From Planctomycetota bacterium (GTDB lineage Bacteria > Planctomycetota > JACOTG01 > JAJDCM01): 36,891 nt of DNA. The translations under genes were made by a program, and so were the position numbers. A model generated the notes under the pieces. That model was not told the DNA's origin. It ran no database searches and saw only the letters and a program-made list of their open reading frames with translations. Below, in pieces: positions 14,672 to 21,794 of the stretch (the first letter of the stretch is position 1; each line of letters opens with the position of its first letter). Where the stretch lies: assembly GCA_029260825.1 (NCBI GenBank), contig JAJDCM010000382.1, forward strand, positions 65,221 through 102,111. The letters run 5' to 3'.

Positions 14672-16584
14672 GACTCCCGAAGCTCCCTCTCGAAGACTTC
14701 CGCCGCGGCATCCAGGAAGTCAGAAACGGTAACAACCCCGACGAGATGGTCTCCATTGACGACAGGAAGACATCCGACTTTCTGCTCTCGCATGATTGCG
14801 ATGGCATCCAGAGCGCTCGTCTCCGGGGGAACGGTGACCACATTGGACTTCATGATGTCATTGACGGAAACAGGCTCATTTCGGCTTTCAGTGAGGCCTC
14901 GTGCGATCAAGCGGAGGAGATCTCGATGAGAGACGAGACCGACAAGCTTTCCGTCGTCATCTTCGACCGGAACATGTCGGATGTGCTCCCAATCCATGAG
15001 GCTGGCGGCAAGATCCACAAGATCTCCCGGCCGGACCGTGAACAGGTCTGTTGTCATGAACTGGCCGACCGTCTGGTAGGTCGAGTGCCAGCCCTCGGAT
15101 TCGTCCAGCGTGGCAAGATCCCATTTGTGGACGGGTAATCCGGATTGCTGCCGGTTGTACGTCGCCGCCGCCAGGGTTCTGTACCGCTCATCTCGGGTCC
15201 CTCCTTCCGCCATGGAAGAAAGAGAATCAAACGCCCACTTCGACCCGGTTCGACCGCTTTCGACCCGATCCTCGATGATTCCAAGATACCGGTCGATATC
15301 CGCCGAATCGACTCCGGAAGTTTTCAGCCCGTCCCGGGCCATCCGCAACAACGGGTCCTGGATGATTTCGGTCGCCGTGACGGTCTTGCCATTCATCCAG
15401 TTGAACTGAGCGTTCAATCCATGCCGGGCTGCAGCGAGAAAATTCCCCTTGGCGTCATCAAAGGGCATGATCCGGTCGATGGCACCGTATTCCTCAACAA
15501 AGCTGGCCATCAGCCCGAAGAAGAAGGCCGCATTGGCCATCTCATCGGCCACGGTCGGTCCGGCGGGAAGAGCTCGATTCTCGATCCGAAGGTGAGCAAC
15601 CCCGTCCTTGACTCCGTAGCAGGCCCGGTTCCATCGGTAAACCGTGCCATTGTGAATGCGAAGGGCGGTAAGAGGAGGCGGAACTCCCGCCTCGACCGAT
15701 TGGATCGGAGATTCATCCACCGGAGTGGCAAGAAGGGTGCGGAAGCGAGCGATGTCTTCCCGGAAGATCTCCAGGACGGATTCCTTCATCCAGGCGTCCC
15801 CGAAACTCACCCGAGGGCGATGTCCCCGGGCCTGATGGGTTGCGGAGCGGGCGTCCACGGAATGCTGGAAAAGGGCCACTCTTGTTTCATGCCAGAGCCG
15901 ATGGCCGAGAAAAACGGGAGAGTTCACCGACGCAGCCAGGACGGGGGCTGAAACCGCTTGAGCCGTATTATAAAGCCTGGCAAATTCCTGGGGGCTCACC
16001 TGAAAGTGAACCTGAAAACTGGTGTTGCACGACTCCATCATGACGTTGTCATGGGAAACGTTTAGCTCGTCCAACCCCTTGATCACCGTATGGAATGCAC
16101 CTCCCCGCAACCGGGTCATTGCCTGGTTCAGGGCGAAGTAGCGCGGGATCGGGGTCATATTCTCCAGGCCAAGATCCGTGAGCTGCAAGGTGGGGAGGAT
16201 CCCGGTGAGCAGGATCTTGGCGTTCACCGTGGCTGCGGCCTCCCGAGCCACCTGGAGAAGCTCATTGATCTCCGCCTCCATCTTGCTGAGACAATCCCCC
16301 CCGAAATCATAGGGTGAGAGATTCGCCTCCAGGTTGTACCGGGCCAGCTCCGTGGTGAACTGGCTGTGGCGAATCTTGTGCAAGAGCTCCATGGCCACCG
16401 GGGCAGGTCGGAACGCGCTATCGATCAGGAACATTTCCTGCTCGGCACCGATCCTTCGGGCCCCGCTCTCGATCATCCCTCGATCCAGCATCAGCTCGAG
16501 GGCCTGGACGTCGTCAAGCAGCCGTTTCATGAACTGGCGCTGCTGGAGAGCATCATATTGGTCTAATACCTTGCGTTCGCCCAT
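14668..16584 (-). CDS. Glutamate-cysteine-ligase-like enzyme fused to a CBS-domain pair
   Basis: Two-part protein of 638 aa. Residues about 1-495 are GCS2/carboxylate-amine-ligase-like, with the N-terminal RIGAEQEMFLID (E48, E50, metal/ATP site) and NLEANLSPYDFGGDC. NVSHDNVMMESCNTSFQVHF and LRIENRALPAGPTVADEM follow. Residues 506-565 and 574-630 are two CBS motifs forming one Bateman module (MTTDLFTVRPGD; MKSNVVTVPPETSALDAI). Family knowledge: such ligases form gamma-glutamyl or other carboxylate amides using ATP, while CBS pairs sense adenine nucleotides. I infer a nucleotide-regulated amide ligase. The substrate is not known and need not be cysteine. First gene of a three-gene operon with a good promoter upstream; only a weak AGGG precedes the ATG. 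Confidence 0.85.
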   Translation of the reverse strand: MGERKVLDQYDALQQRQFMKRLLDDVQALELMLDRGMIESGARRIGAEQEMFLIDSAFRPAPVAMELLHKIRHSQFTTELARYNLEANLSPYDFGGDCLSKMEAEINELLQVAREAAATVNAKILLTGILPTLQLTDLGLENMTPIPRYFALNQAMTRLRGGAFHTVIKGLDELNVSHDNVMMESCNTSFQVHFQVSPQEFARLYNTAQAVSAPVLAASVNSPVFLGHRLWHETRVALFQHSVDARSATHQARGHRPRVSFGDAWMKESVLEIFREDIARFRTLLATPVDESPIQSVEAGVPPPLTALRIHNGTVYRWNRACYGVKDGVAHLRIENRALPAGPTVADEMANAAFFFGLMASFVEEYGAIDRIMPFDDAKGNFLAAARHGLNAQFNWMNGKTVTATEIIQDPLLRMARDGLKTSGVDSADIDRYLGIIEDRVESGRTGSKWAFDSLSSMAEGGTRDERYRTLAAATYNRQQSGLPVHKWDLATLDESEGWHSTYQTVGQFMTTDLFTVRPGDLVDLAASLMDWEHIRHVPVEDDDGKLVGLVSHRDLLRLIARGLTESRNEPVSVNDIMKSNVVTVPPETSALDAIAIMREQKVGCLPVVNGDHLVGVVTVSDFLDAAAEVFERELRES

Positions 16585-16865
16585 AACCCTAAGAATTGCA
16601 AATGCCTATGTTCGGAGCCAAGATCGACCTGATTCTAGATTGCTTGCAGGGGCAGTATCAAGCGGAAAACGGCCAACGCACCTTGGAAGCCACCGACACC
16701 TCCCGTAAAAGGGCTATCCTTGACGGAATCCGACTTTGTCAACCGTCGGCTAGAATCGGAGCCAGAGAATGCTAATGTTTACGGTACAGTTAACATTGGT
16801 TCAATCCCTACACCCGTCTTTTTTGCGGGCACCATCAAACATGCATTTTGAAGGAGGTTTTTGTC
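16585..16865. other. 281-base divergent control region
   Basis: Non-coding region between the ligase-CBS operon (-) and the bacilliredoxin gene (+). Besides the minus-strand promoter it holds an inverted pair CCGAC/GTCGG (16730-16734 and 16745-16749) and a TTGAC/GTCAA inverted pair around the same centre (16720-16724 and 16738-16742). It also holds a TGCTAATGT extended -10-like element at 16770-16778 that could serve the plus-strand gene. No convincing -35 pairs with it. The inverted repeats could be an operator shared by both directions, but this is only a suggestion. Confidence 0.4.
16632..16661 (-). promoter_or_regulatory. Sigma70-type promoter for the ligase-CBS operon
   Basis: On the minus strand TTGATA (16656-16661), an 18-base spacer and TAGAAT (16632-16637) each match consensus at 5 of 6 positions. 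They lie about 50 bases before the start codon at 16584, giving a leader of roughly 40 bases. Confidence 0.6.
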
Positions 16866-17282
16866 ATGCCTTACGATCCACTCATGGTTCAGCCCATGCG
16901 AGAAGAGCTCACTCAGGTCGGCGTTCAAGAGCTTTTGACGTCGAGCGATGTGGATGGCTTTCTTGGAGATAAGGAAAGCTCGGCCCTCGTGATCATCAAC
17001 TCGGTCTGCGGTTGCGCTGCCGGGCAAGCTCGGCCCGGGGTGGCTTTGGCCCTCAAGCACGCCAAAACCCCTGACAAATCCGGAACCGTCTTTGCCGGCC
17101 AGGATCTTGAAGCGACGTCCCACGCTCGCAGCTATTTCGCCGACTATCCTCCGTCAAGCCCGTCGATCGTTCTCTTCAAGAACGGCGAGGTCGTGCATTT
17201 TGTCCCCCGTCACATGATCGAAAATCGAGATGCGGCGAGCCTTGCCAAAGAGCTCACGGATGCATTCGATACCCACTGCTAG
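16866..17282 (+). CDS. Bacilliredoxin, BrxA/BrxB (YphP/YqiW) family
   Basis: Thioredoxin-fold protein of 138 aa with the diagnostic CGC motif (C48-G-C50) in NSVCGCAAGQARPG and the family start MPYDPLMVQPMREEL. FKNGEVVHFVPRHMIE is the conserved C-terminal strand and helix. In Firmicutes these proteins remove bacillithiol from S-bacillithiolated proteins, and homologues also occur in Bacteroidota, Acidobacteriota and Planctomycetota. Which low-molecular-weight thiol is used here is unknown. The ATG at 16866 has a perfect AAGGAGG at 16851-16857; a TTG six codons earlier lies on that ribosome binding site and is rejected. It is followed by a small unknown gene and a metallo-hydrolase in the same direction. 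Confidence 0.95.
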   Translation: MPYDPLMVQPMREELTQVGVQELLTSSDVDGFLGDKESSALVIINSVCGCAAGQARPGVALALKHAKTPDKSGTVFAGQDLEATSHARSYFADYPPSSPSIVLFKNGEVVHFVPRHMIENRDAASLAKELTDAFDTHC

Positions 17283-17317
17283 TTTTTCTCGAAGACCCCA
17301 GAAAAGAGGATCGTCTC

Positions 17318-17599
17318 ATGGGTACATTTCATCAGGACAAGGGGGAGCTTCACGGCATCACCGTCGTGGTCGACACCACCGGGTCCAAGGTCTATATCGG
17401 TCGCTGTGACACGATGACCGATCAAGGGATCATCTTGCTCGACGTGGATGAGCATGAAGACGGAAAAGACGGAAAGTCAAAAACCGACTTCATCCAGAAG
17501 GCGGCGAAATTTGGTGCCTGGAAAAAGCACGAACACTTCGCCATCCCCAAGGACGAAATTGCTTTCGTCAAACCCCTTGGCGAGTTCGCTGCCGGATAG
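17318..17599 (+). CDS. Small protein of unknown function (93 aa)
   Basis: Not recognised. The N-terminal half alternates beta-strand-like segments (ITVVVDTTGSKVYIGRC, GIILLDVDEHED), reminiscent of small SH3/Sm-like barrels. A Lys/Asp-rich turn (GKDGKSKTDF) and a basic helix (IQKAAKFGAWKKHEHF) follow, then a last strand (EIAFVKPLGEF). It has one cysteine, C30. AGAGGA precedes the ATG. It starts 35 bases after the bacilliredoxin stop, and its stop lies 3 bases before the next gene's ATG, so the three are almost surely one operon. Real coding is supported by the ribosome binding site, the spacing and the lack of any competing frame. Confidence 0.75.
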   Translation: MGTFHQDKGELHGITVVVDTTGSKVYIGRCDTMTDQGIILLDVDEHEDGKDGKSKTDFIQKAAKFGAWKKHEHFAIPKDEIAFVKPLGEFAAG

Positions 17600-17602
17600 C
17601 CC

Positions 17603-18265
17603 ATGACATCACAAACTCAACTCGACACCGAGGTCGAAATGATCACGGTCGGTGCGTTTGCCGAGAATACGTTCTTTCTTCGCAAGCGCGATGAAAAGGA
17701 AGTTCTCATCATTGACCCCGGCGATGAGTCAGCGCGGATCATCCAGCTCATCGAGGATCGTGGCTGGAATCCGGTTGCTGTGGTGAACACCCATGGCCAC
17801 ATCGATCACATCTGTGCGGTCCAGGACTTGAAGGAAAAGTACGGTATCGAGTTCTATCTTCACTCGGACGATCTTCCGCTCGTCAAAGAGGCTCCGCTCC
17901 ATGCGTCGCTTTTTGGACTGGCGCCGCCTCGAGTGCCGGAAATGGATCATGACCTCGCCGGATTGAGCACTCTTTCGCTTGCCGGAATGACGATGGAACT
18001 TCGACACACACCGGGACACTCCCCTGGGAGCGTGACCTTCGTGCTTCCCGGCCGGGTGATTTCCGGAGATGTGCTGTTTCAATCAAGCATCGGGCGAACC
18101 GACCTTCCAGGTGGCGACTTCGACATCTTGATGAACGCCATCCGTACCCAGTTGCTTCCCCTTCCGGACGAAACGATCGTGCATTGCGGCCATGGTCCGG
18201 AGACCACAATCGGGGAGGAACGGAGGAGTAATCCGTTCATTACGGGAGAGGCTGGACCGGGATAA
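17603..18265 (+). CDS. Metallo-beta-lactamase-fold hydrolase (glyoxalase II / persulfide dioxygenase-like)
   Basis: Binuclear metal hydrolase of the glyoxalase II subgroup, 220 aa. Metal ligands are THGHIDH (H64, H66, D68, H69), the His in TPGHSPGS, the Asp in SGDVLF and the His in HCGHGPETT. SIGRTDLPGGD and the terminal TIGEERRSNPFI are hallmarks of YcbL/GloB-like enzymes that act on thioesters or related thiol adducts. The start could be ATG 17603, three bases after the previous stop and with a weak ribosome binding site. ATG 17639, with GAGG 5 bases upstream, is the alternative and would remove 12 residues. The operon with a bacilliredoxin suggests a thiol-conjugate substrate (inference). 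Confidence 0.9.
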   Translation: MTSQTQLDTEVEMITVGAFAENTFFLRKRDEKEVLIIDPGDESARIIQLIEDRGWNPVAVVNTHGHIDHICAVQDLKEKYGIEFYLHSDDLPLVKEAPLHASLFGLAPPRVPEMDHDLAGLSTLSLAGMTMELRHTPGHSPGSVTFVLPGRVISGDVLFQSSIGRTDLPGGDFDILMNAIRTQLLPLPDETIVHCGHGPETTIGEERRSNPFITGEAGPG

Positions 18266-18329
18266 CCCGGCAAATCTTCCCGAGAGAAGAATCTCTGGCC
18301 GTTTCCCCACTTTTTCCCGGCCGGACCGA

Positions 18330-18358
18330 CTGACAGTACGTAGGATTCCCGGTACACT
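18330..18358 (+). promoter_or_regulatory. Sigma70-type promoter for the glutathione peroxidase gene
   Basis: CTGACA (18330-18335), an exact 17-base spacer and TACACT (18353-18358) lie in the 170-base gap after the metallo-hydrolase. Transcription would start near 18365, leaving a leader of about 70 bases before the ATG at 18436. Confidence 0.6.
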
Positions 18359-18435
18359 CCTGGACCGCATTTTGCGTTGCACGACCACCGATGCCGTTTC
18401 AATCGGCAAGAGAATATCCCTGGAAAGGAAGACCC

Positions 18436-19074
18436 ATGTTGCGATCTACCCTGGCCCTCTCACTTGTTTGTGGGGCTCTAACCGCTCTTCTTTTCGCCAT
18501 GCCCTCCGCAGCGGAAGATGGTGAGAAGAAAGTGGTGAACTACAAGGAAGCCAAGTCACCTCTCGACTTCACGATGACCAACATCGAAGGGGAAGAAGTT
18601 CCTCTTTCCAAGTACAAAGGGAAGGTCATCCTGATGGTGAACGTGGCCAGCAAGTGTGGCTACACTCCCCAGTACACAGGTCTTCAGAAGCTTTATAAAG
18701 ACTACAAAGACAAGGGCCTGGTCGTTCTGGGCTTTCCCTGCAATGATTTTGGCCGGCAAGAGCCAGGATCGAATGAAGAGATCCAGGAGTTTTGCTCGAG
18801 CAAGTTCTCCGTCACCTTTCCTCTCTTTTCCAAGGTTCAAGTCCAGGGTCGAAGAGCGGCTCCTCTCTATCGCTACTTGACCCACCCGGACCTCAATCCC
18901 AAGTTCAGTGGGCCGATCCCCTGGAACTTCAACAAATTCCTGATCGACCGGGACGGCAACGTGTGCGGTCGCTTTCTTCACAAGATCGCTCCCGATGACA
19001 AAGAATTCCTGGCCGCAGTCGAAACCGAGCTGAAGAAGAAAAAGGGCGCCCCCAAGGTGACAGCGGGCTCTTGA
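18436..19074 (+). CDS. Secreted glutathione peroxidase (thioredoxin-dependent 2-Cys type)
   Basis: Thiol peroxidase reducing H2O2 and organic hydroperoxides. The 212-aa protein has a signal peptide (residues 1-26, core LALSLVCGALTALLFAM, ending SAA). The catalytic tetrad is complete: C74 (VASKCGYTPQY), Q108 (FGRQEPG), W163 and N164 (PWNFNKF). C120 in QEFCSSKF sits where the resolving Cys of yeast Gpx3 and plant enzymes lies, so reduction by a thioredoxin-like partner rather than glutathione is expected. Start: the ATG at 18436 with AAAGGAAG upstream; an ATG 15 codons earlier would bury the signal peptide and has no ribosome binding site. It has its own promoter. The location is extracytoplasmic. 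Confidence 0.93.
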   Translation: MLRSTLALSLVCGALTALLFAMPSAAEDGEKKVVNYKEAKSPLDFTMTNIEGEEVPLSKYKGKVILMVNVASKCGYTPQYTGLQKLYKDYKDKGLVVLGFPCNDFGRQEPGSNEEIQEFCSSKFSVTFPLFSKVQVQGRRAAPLYRYLTHPDLNPKFSGPIPWNFNKFLIDRDGNVCGRFLHKIAPDDKEFLAAVETELKKKKGAPKVTAGS

Positions 19075-19092
19075 CGAATTCTTGACAACCGA
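19071..19092 (+). promoter_or_regulatory. Two 11-base-spaced TTGAC direct repeats (PhoB/OmpR-type box) before the kinase gene
   Basis: TTGAC at 19071 and again at 19082, exactly one DNA-turn-like step of 11 bases apart. The first begins in the final codon region of the peroxidase gene. PhoB/OmpR-family winged-helix regulators bind such 11-base direct repeats. A -10-like TAGACT at 19108-19113 lies 26 bases after the start of the second repeat, putting +1 close to the ATG at 19120. The same unit recurs in three copies after the regulator gene. Confidence 0.5.
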
Positions 19093-19119
19093 TGTTGCTC
19101 CCTGACTTAGACTCGGATC

Positions 19120-20988
19120 ATGGATCCGCAGCAACAGAGAGTTTGGTGGCCCCTCGTCCTGGTGCTGGTTGCCTCGTCAGGCCTCCTTGTTCTTGGCTTG
19201 ACGGGACTTTGGCAGGGGACGAGGGCAGCGGAAGGGCTGGCTCGCGACGAATCGGAGCGGGCCGCCCGAACCCATGCTCGGGCACTCCAGGCCAAACTGA
19301 CCGATCCCCGATTGGTGGGTCGAGTCAATGAATCCAAAGTCTTCAAGATCGAGCAGGGCGAACTCTTCATCCCCGAAGACGTTCGATGGGTCCCCCGAGA
19401 AAATGCGGTCCTCCTTCGGCTAGCTCCCTCTTCTCTTGCCGATGTTTACCAAAGAGCCCGTCGTCTCGAATTCGTCGAGAACCGACCCGAAGACTCAAGA
19501 GACATCCTTGCCAGAGCTCTTTCGCTCCTTCCTCAGGATCAGACCTCCGACCCTCATCGAAGTCGGTTGCTCCTGGCGTCTGCATGGAACGCCCATCGAA
19601 GAGAGTCCTTCGAGGATCGAGATGAATCCCTCGGAGAGCTAGGCGACTTGGAGATCCAGGATCAAGCAACCCGTCTTGGGCTCTTACTCCTCGATTTCGA
19701 ATCCAAACTTGTCCTCCCCGAGTTCACCGAGGAGCTCTTTCGAGAGCTTGCTCCGGGCCCGGGCAAAGCAACCTTGAGTCGACTCGTTGCGAACGGTCTC
19801 CCCGAAGAAAAGGCAATCCAGCTCGGCCAGCTCCTTGATCGATGCAACGAGGTCAGGACCGTTCTTCTTGCAGCAAGAGAAGCCCTTCCGACCCTCGTTG
19901 GATCAACCACACCTTCGGTGAACCGTCTCGAAGATCGTATTCTTCTTTACTACCCGGAATCACAGGAGTCGGGTCGCGGCGTGGTGCTCTCTCCTCAGGA
20001 GGTAAAAGCACTCCTGGTGGAGGGGAGCCCAAACGACGAAGCCTCGACGGTTTCACATCAACTGCTACCGGGACAGCTCGTGGTTTCGGATCGGCCTCTG
20101 GTTGATGCCATTTCCATTTCTCCCTCCCTTTATCTCGTTCCGAATCGGCCACCACGCCCCGCTCTTTGGAGCCGGCCTTGGTTCCTGGCAGCTCTCTTCC
20201 TGACCGTCGTCGTGTTCCTTGGACTCGGTCTTTTTCTCATGTCTCGAGCGATACAGCGGGAACGGCAACTGGTGGCGACCCGCGCCGATTTTCTCTTGGC
20301 GGTTACTCACGAGATCAAGACGCCACTTTCTTCCCTGCGGCTTCTCTCTGAAATGCTGGTCACCGGTAGGGTCCGTCAGGAATCAAAACGAGCGGACTAT
20401 CTCCGAAGCATCGCGGCCGAATCGGGGCGCCTCTCGGTTCTCGTGGAAAATGTCCTGGACCTTGGAAGATTGGAGCGAGGAGAGAAGTCCTATGACCTGA
20501 AGTCTCACTCCTTGAAAGATGTCCTTCTGGAACTCTCGGATCTCTTCTCTCCGCTTGCCTCTCGAGATGACATGGAAATCCAGATGCAAGTCGGCATCAA
20601 GGAGCGAACTCTCGTCCTCGACCGAGCCTCGATTACTCAGGCTTTTCTCAACGTTCTTGAGAACGCCAGGCGTTATGCAGCTCCGGGAGGGAGAATCGAA
20701 GTGATCCCAGCCGAGGATGGGGGCATCTTATCGATTCGTTTTCGTGATTTCGGCCCTGGCATTGAGGTGGATGAACGAGAGAAAATCTTCGAGAAATTCC
20801 GGCGGGGGAAGGTCGCGGGCACAGGTGGAAATCCCGGAGTTGGTCTCGGTCTCTACCTTGCCAGGACCATTCTCAGAGATCACGGAGGGGACCTTGTCTG
20901 CATGGATCCACCCGAAGGAAAAGGAGCCCTCTTCGTGGCAAGCCTTCCCCTTTCCGGGCAAACGAACGGAAAGAAGGTTCGGGGATGA
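19120..20988 (+). CDS. Membrane sensor histidine kinase with large extracytoplasmic domain
   Basis: Sensor kinase of 622 aa. It has TM1 at about residues 8-31 and an extracytoplasmic region of about 320 residues. TM2 follows at about 354-375, then the HisKA domain with phospho-acceptor H397 in AVTHEIKTPLSSLRLL. The HATPase_c domain carries N (NVLENARRYA, about 510), G1 (DFGPGIE, about 543) and G2 (GVGLGLYLA, about 572) boxes. There is no HAMP domain. The sensor region contains helical stretches (RARRLEFVENRPEDSRDILA) that may be TPR-like, and I recognise no named sensor fold. No Shine-Dalgarno is visible before the ATG; the placement of the candidate -10 suggests a leaderless message. The stop overlaps the regulator start by 4 bases (ATGA). 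Confidence 0.93.
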   Translation: MDPQQQRVWWPLVLVLVASSGLLVLGLTGLWQGTRAAEGLARDESERAARTHARALQAKLTDPRLVGRVNESKVFKIEQGELFIPEDVRWVPRENAVLLRLAPSSLADVYQRARRLEFVENRPEDSRDILARALSLLPQDQTSDPHRSRLLLASAWNAHRRESFEDRDESLGELGDLEIQDQATRLGLLLLDFESKLVLPEFTEELFRELAPGPGKATLSRLVANGLPEEKAIQLGQLLDRCNEVRTVLLAAREALPTLVGSTTPSVNRLEDRILLYYPESQESGRGVVLSPQEVKALLVEGSPNDEASTVSHQLLPGQLVVSDRPLVDAISISPSLYLVPNRPPRPALWSRPWFLAALFLTVVVFLGLGLFLMSRAIQRERQLVATRADFLLAVTHEIKTPLSSLRLLSEMLVTGRVRQESKRADYLRSIAAESGRLSVLVENVLDLGRLERGEKSYDLKSHSLKDVLLELSDLFSPLASRDDMEIQMQVGIKERTLVLDRASITQAFLNVLENARRYAAPGGRIEVIPAEDGGILSIRFRDFGPGIEVDEREKIFEKFRRGKVAGTGGNPGVGLGLYLARTILRDHGGDLVCMDPPEGKGALFVASLPLSGQTNGKKVRG

Positions 20989-21695
20989 GCGCACGACTTC
21001 TCGTCGTTGAAGATGATCGATCTCTCCGAACCGGTCTTGCCGACGCTTTCGACCACGAGGGTTACAATGTCACGACAGCCGAAGATGGAAAAGTCGCCAC
21101 CGAGCTGGTCTTCAGCCGACATTTCGACATCGTGATCCTCGATCTCATGCTTCCCCACCGGGGAGGGCTGGAGATTCTAAAAGACATTCGGGAACACGGA
21201 CTCACCATCCCCGTCCTGCTGCTCACGGTTCGCGGGGATGAAAACGATAAGGTCCTTGGATTCGAACTCGGGGCGGACGACTATCTCACCAAACCCTTCA
21301 GCCTTCGAGAACTGACCGTCCGGGTCAAAGCGCTTTTACGTCGGGGGAAGATCAATCCATCTGGATCCCGAACCGAGAACCCGGTGCGCTTTCGATTGGG
21401 GCCGACCGATGTGGATCTTGGAACGTTTCAGGTGTCCCGGGCCGGCCGAATTGAGGCCCTCTCCAGCAAAGAGGCTTCGATTCTTGCTCTCCTGCATCGA
21501 TGGGGTGAGCGGGTCGTGAGTCGGGATCGATTCCTCGAGGAAATCTGGGGCGAAGACCCGTTCGTTTCCCATCGCACCGTCGACACACACGTCTTGAACC
21601 TCCGGCAAAAAGTTGAGGTGGATCCCAAGAAACCCAGGCATATCCTCACCGTTCATGGTGTGGGCTATCGCCTTCAAAAAAGCATCGATTCCTGA
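20985..21695 (+). CDS. OmpR/PhoB-family response regulator
   Basis: DNA-binding regulator of 236 aa, partner of the preceding kinase. The receiver domain (1 to about 118) has the acidic pair D10/D11, phospho-acceptor D53 (ILDLMLP), T81 and K103 (TKPF). The C-terminal winged helix (about 135-232) contains LSSKEASILALLHRWGERVVSRD and the recognition helix region SHRTVDTHVLNLRQKVE, ending in HGVGYRL. It is translationally coupled to the kinase by the ATGA overlap. TTGAC repeats flanking the pair are of the kind such winged-helix proteins bind, so the pair probably controls its own operon and the downstream HEAT gene (inference). Confidence 0.96.
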   Translation: MSARLLVVEDDRSLRTGLADAFDHEGYNVTTAEDGKVATELVFSRHFDIVILDLMLPHRGGLEILKDIREHGLTIPVLLLTVRGDENDKVLGFELGADDYLTKPFSLRELTVRVKALLRRGKINPSGSRTENPVRFRLGPTDVDLGTFQVSRAGRIEALSSKEASILALLHRWGERVVSRDRFLEEIWGEDPFVSHRTVDTHVLNLRQKVEVDPKKPRHILTVHGVGYRLQKSIDS

Positions 21696-21696
21696 T

Positions 21697-21729
21697 TTGA
21701 CAGGATCTTGACATGACTTTGACCGGGCC
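21697..21729 (+). promoter_or_regulatory. Three 11-base-spaced TTGAC direct repeats before the HEAT gene
   Basis: TTGAC begins at 21697, 21708 and 21719, exactly 11 bases apart, directly after the regulator's stop codon. A -10-like TACCGT at 21745-21750 lies 26 bases after the start of the last repeat, the same distance as at the copy before the kinase gene. This is the arrangement expected of a PhoB/OmpR-type activated promoter. Confidence 0.55.
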
Positions 21730-21755
21730 CGGACACGAGTGAGCTACCGTTTTGA

Positions 21756-21775
21756 GAGCGGGAATCGTCCCGCTC
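21756..21775 (+). promoter_or_regulatory. Perfect 8-bp stem-loop in the leader of the HEAT gene
   Basis: GAGCGGGA and TCCCGCTC pair around an ATCG loop. No T-run follows, so it is probably not an intrinsic terminator. It would sit at the very 5' end of a transcript started from the repeat-linked promoter, where it could stabilise the message. It could also be a second operator. Confidence 0.5.
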
Positions 21776-21794
21776 ATCAGAGGATGACCAACAG

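Noticed and set aside
16720-16756. TTGACG...TAGAAT as a promoter for the bacilliredoxin gene
   Set aside because: The spacer is 25 bases, too long for a sigma70 promoter, so the hexamers are not a pair.
18736-18780. Apparent loss of the catalytic Gln in glutathione peroxidase (CNDFG instead of CNQFG)
   Set aside because: Counting against mammalian GPx4, the catalytic Gln is the one in the following QEPG motif (Q108), which is present; the Asp replaces a non-catalytic position.
19071-21729. TTGAC repeats as a CRISPR or plasmid-type iteron array
   Set aside because: The units are only 5-6 conserved bases in 2-3 copies at 11-base steps, far from CRISPR geometry and outside any origin context; a regulator box fits better.
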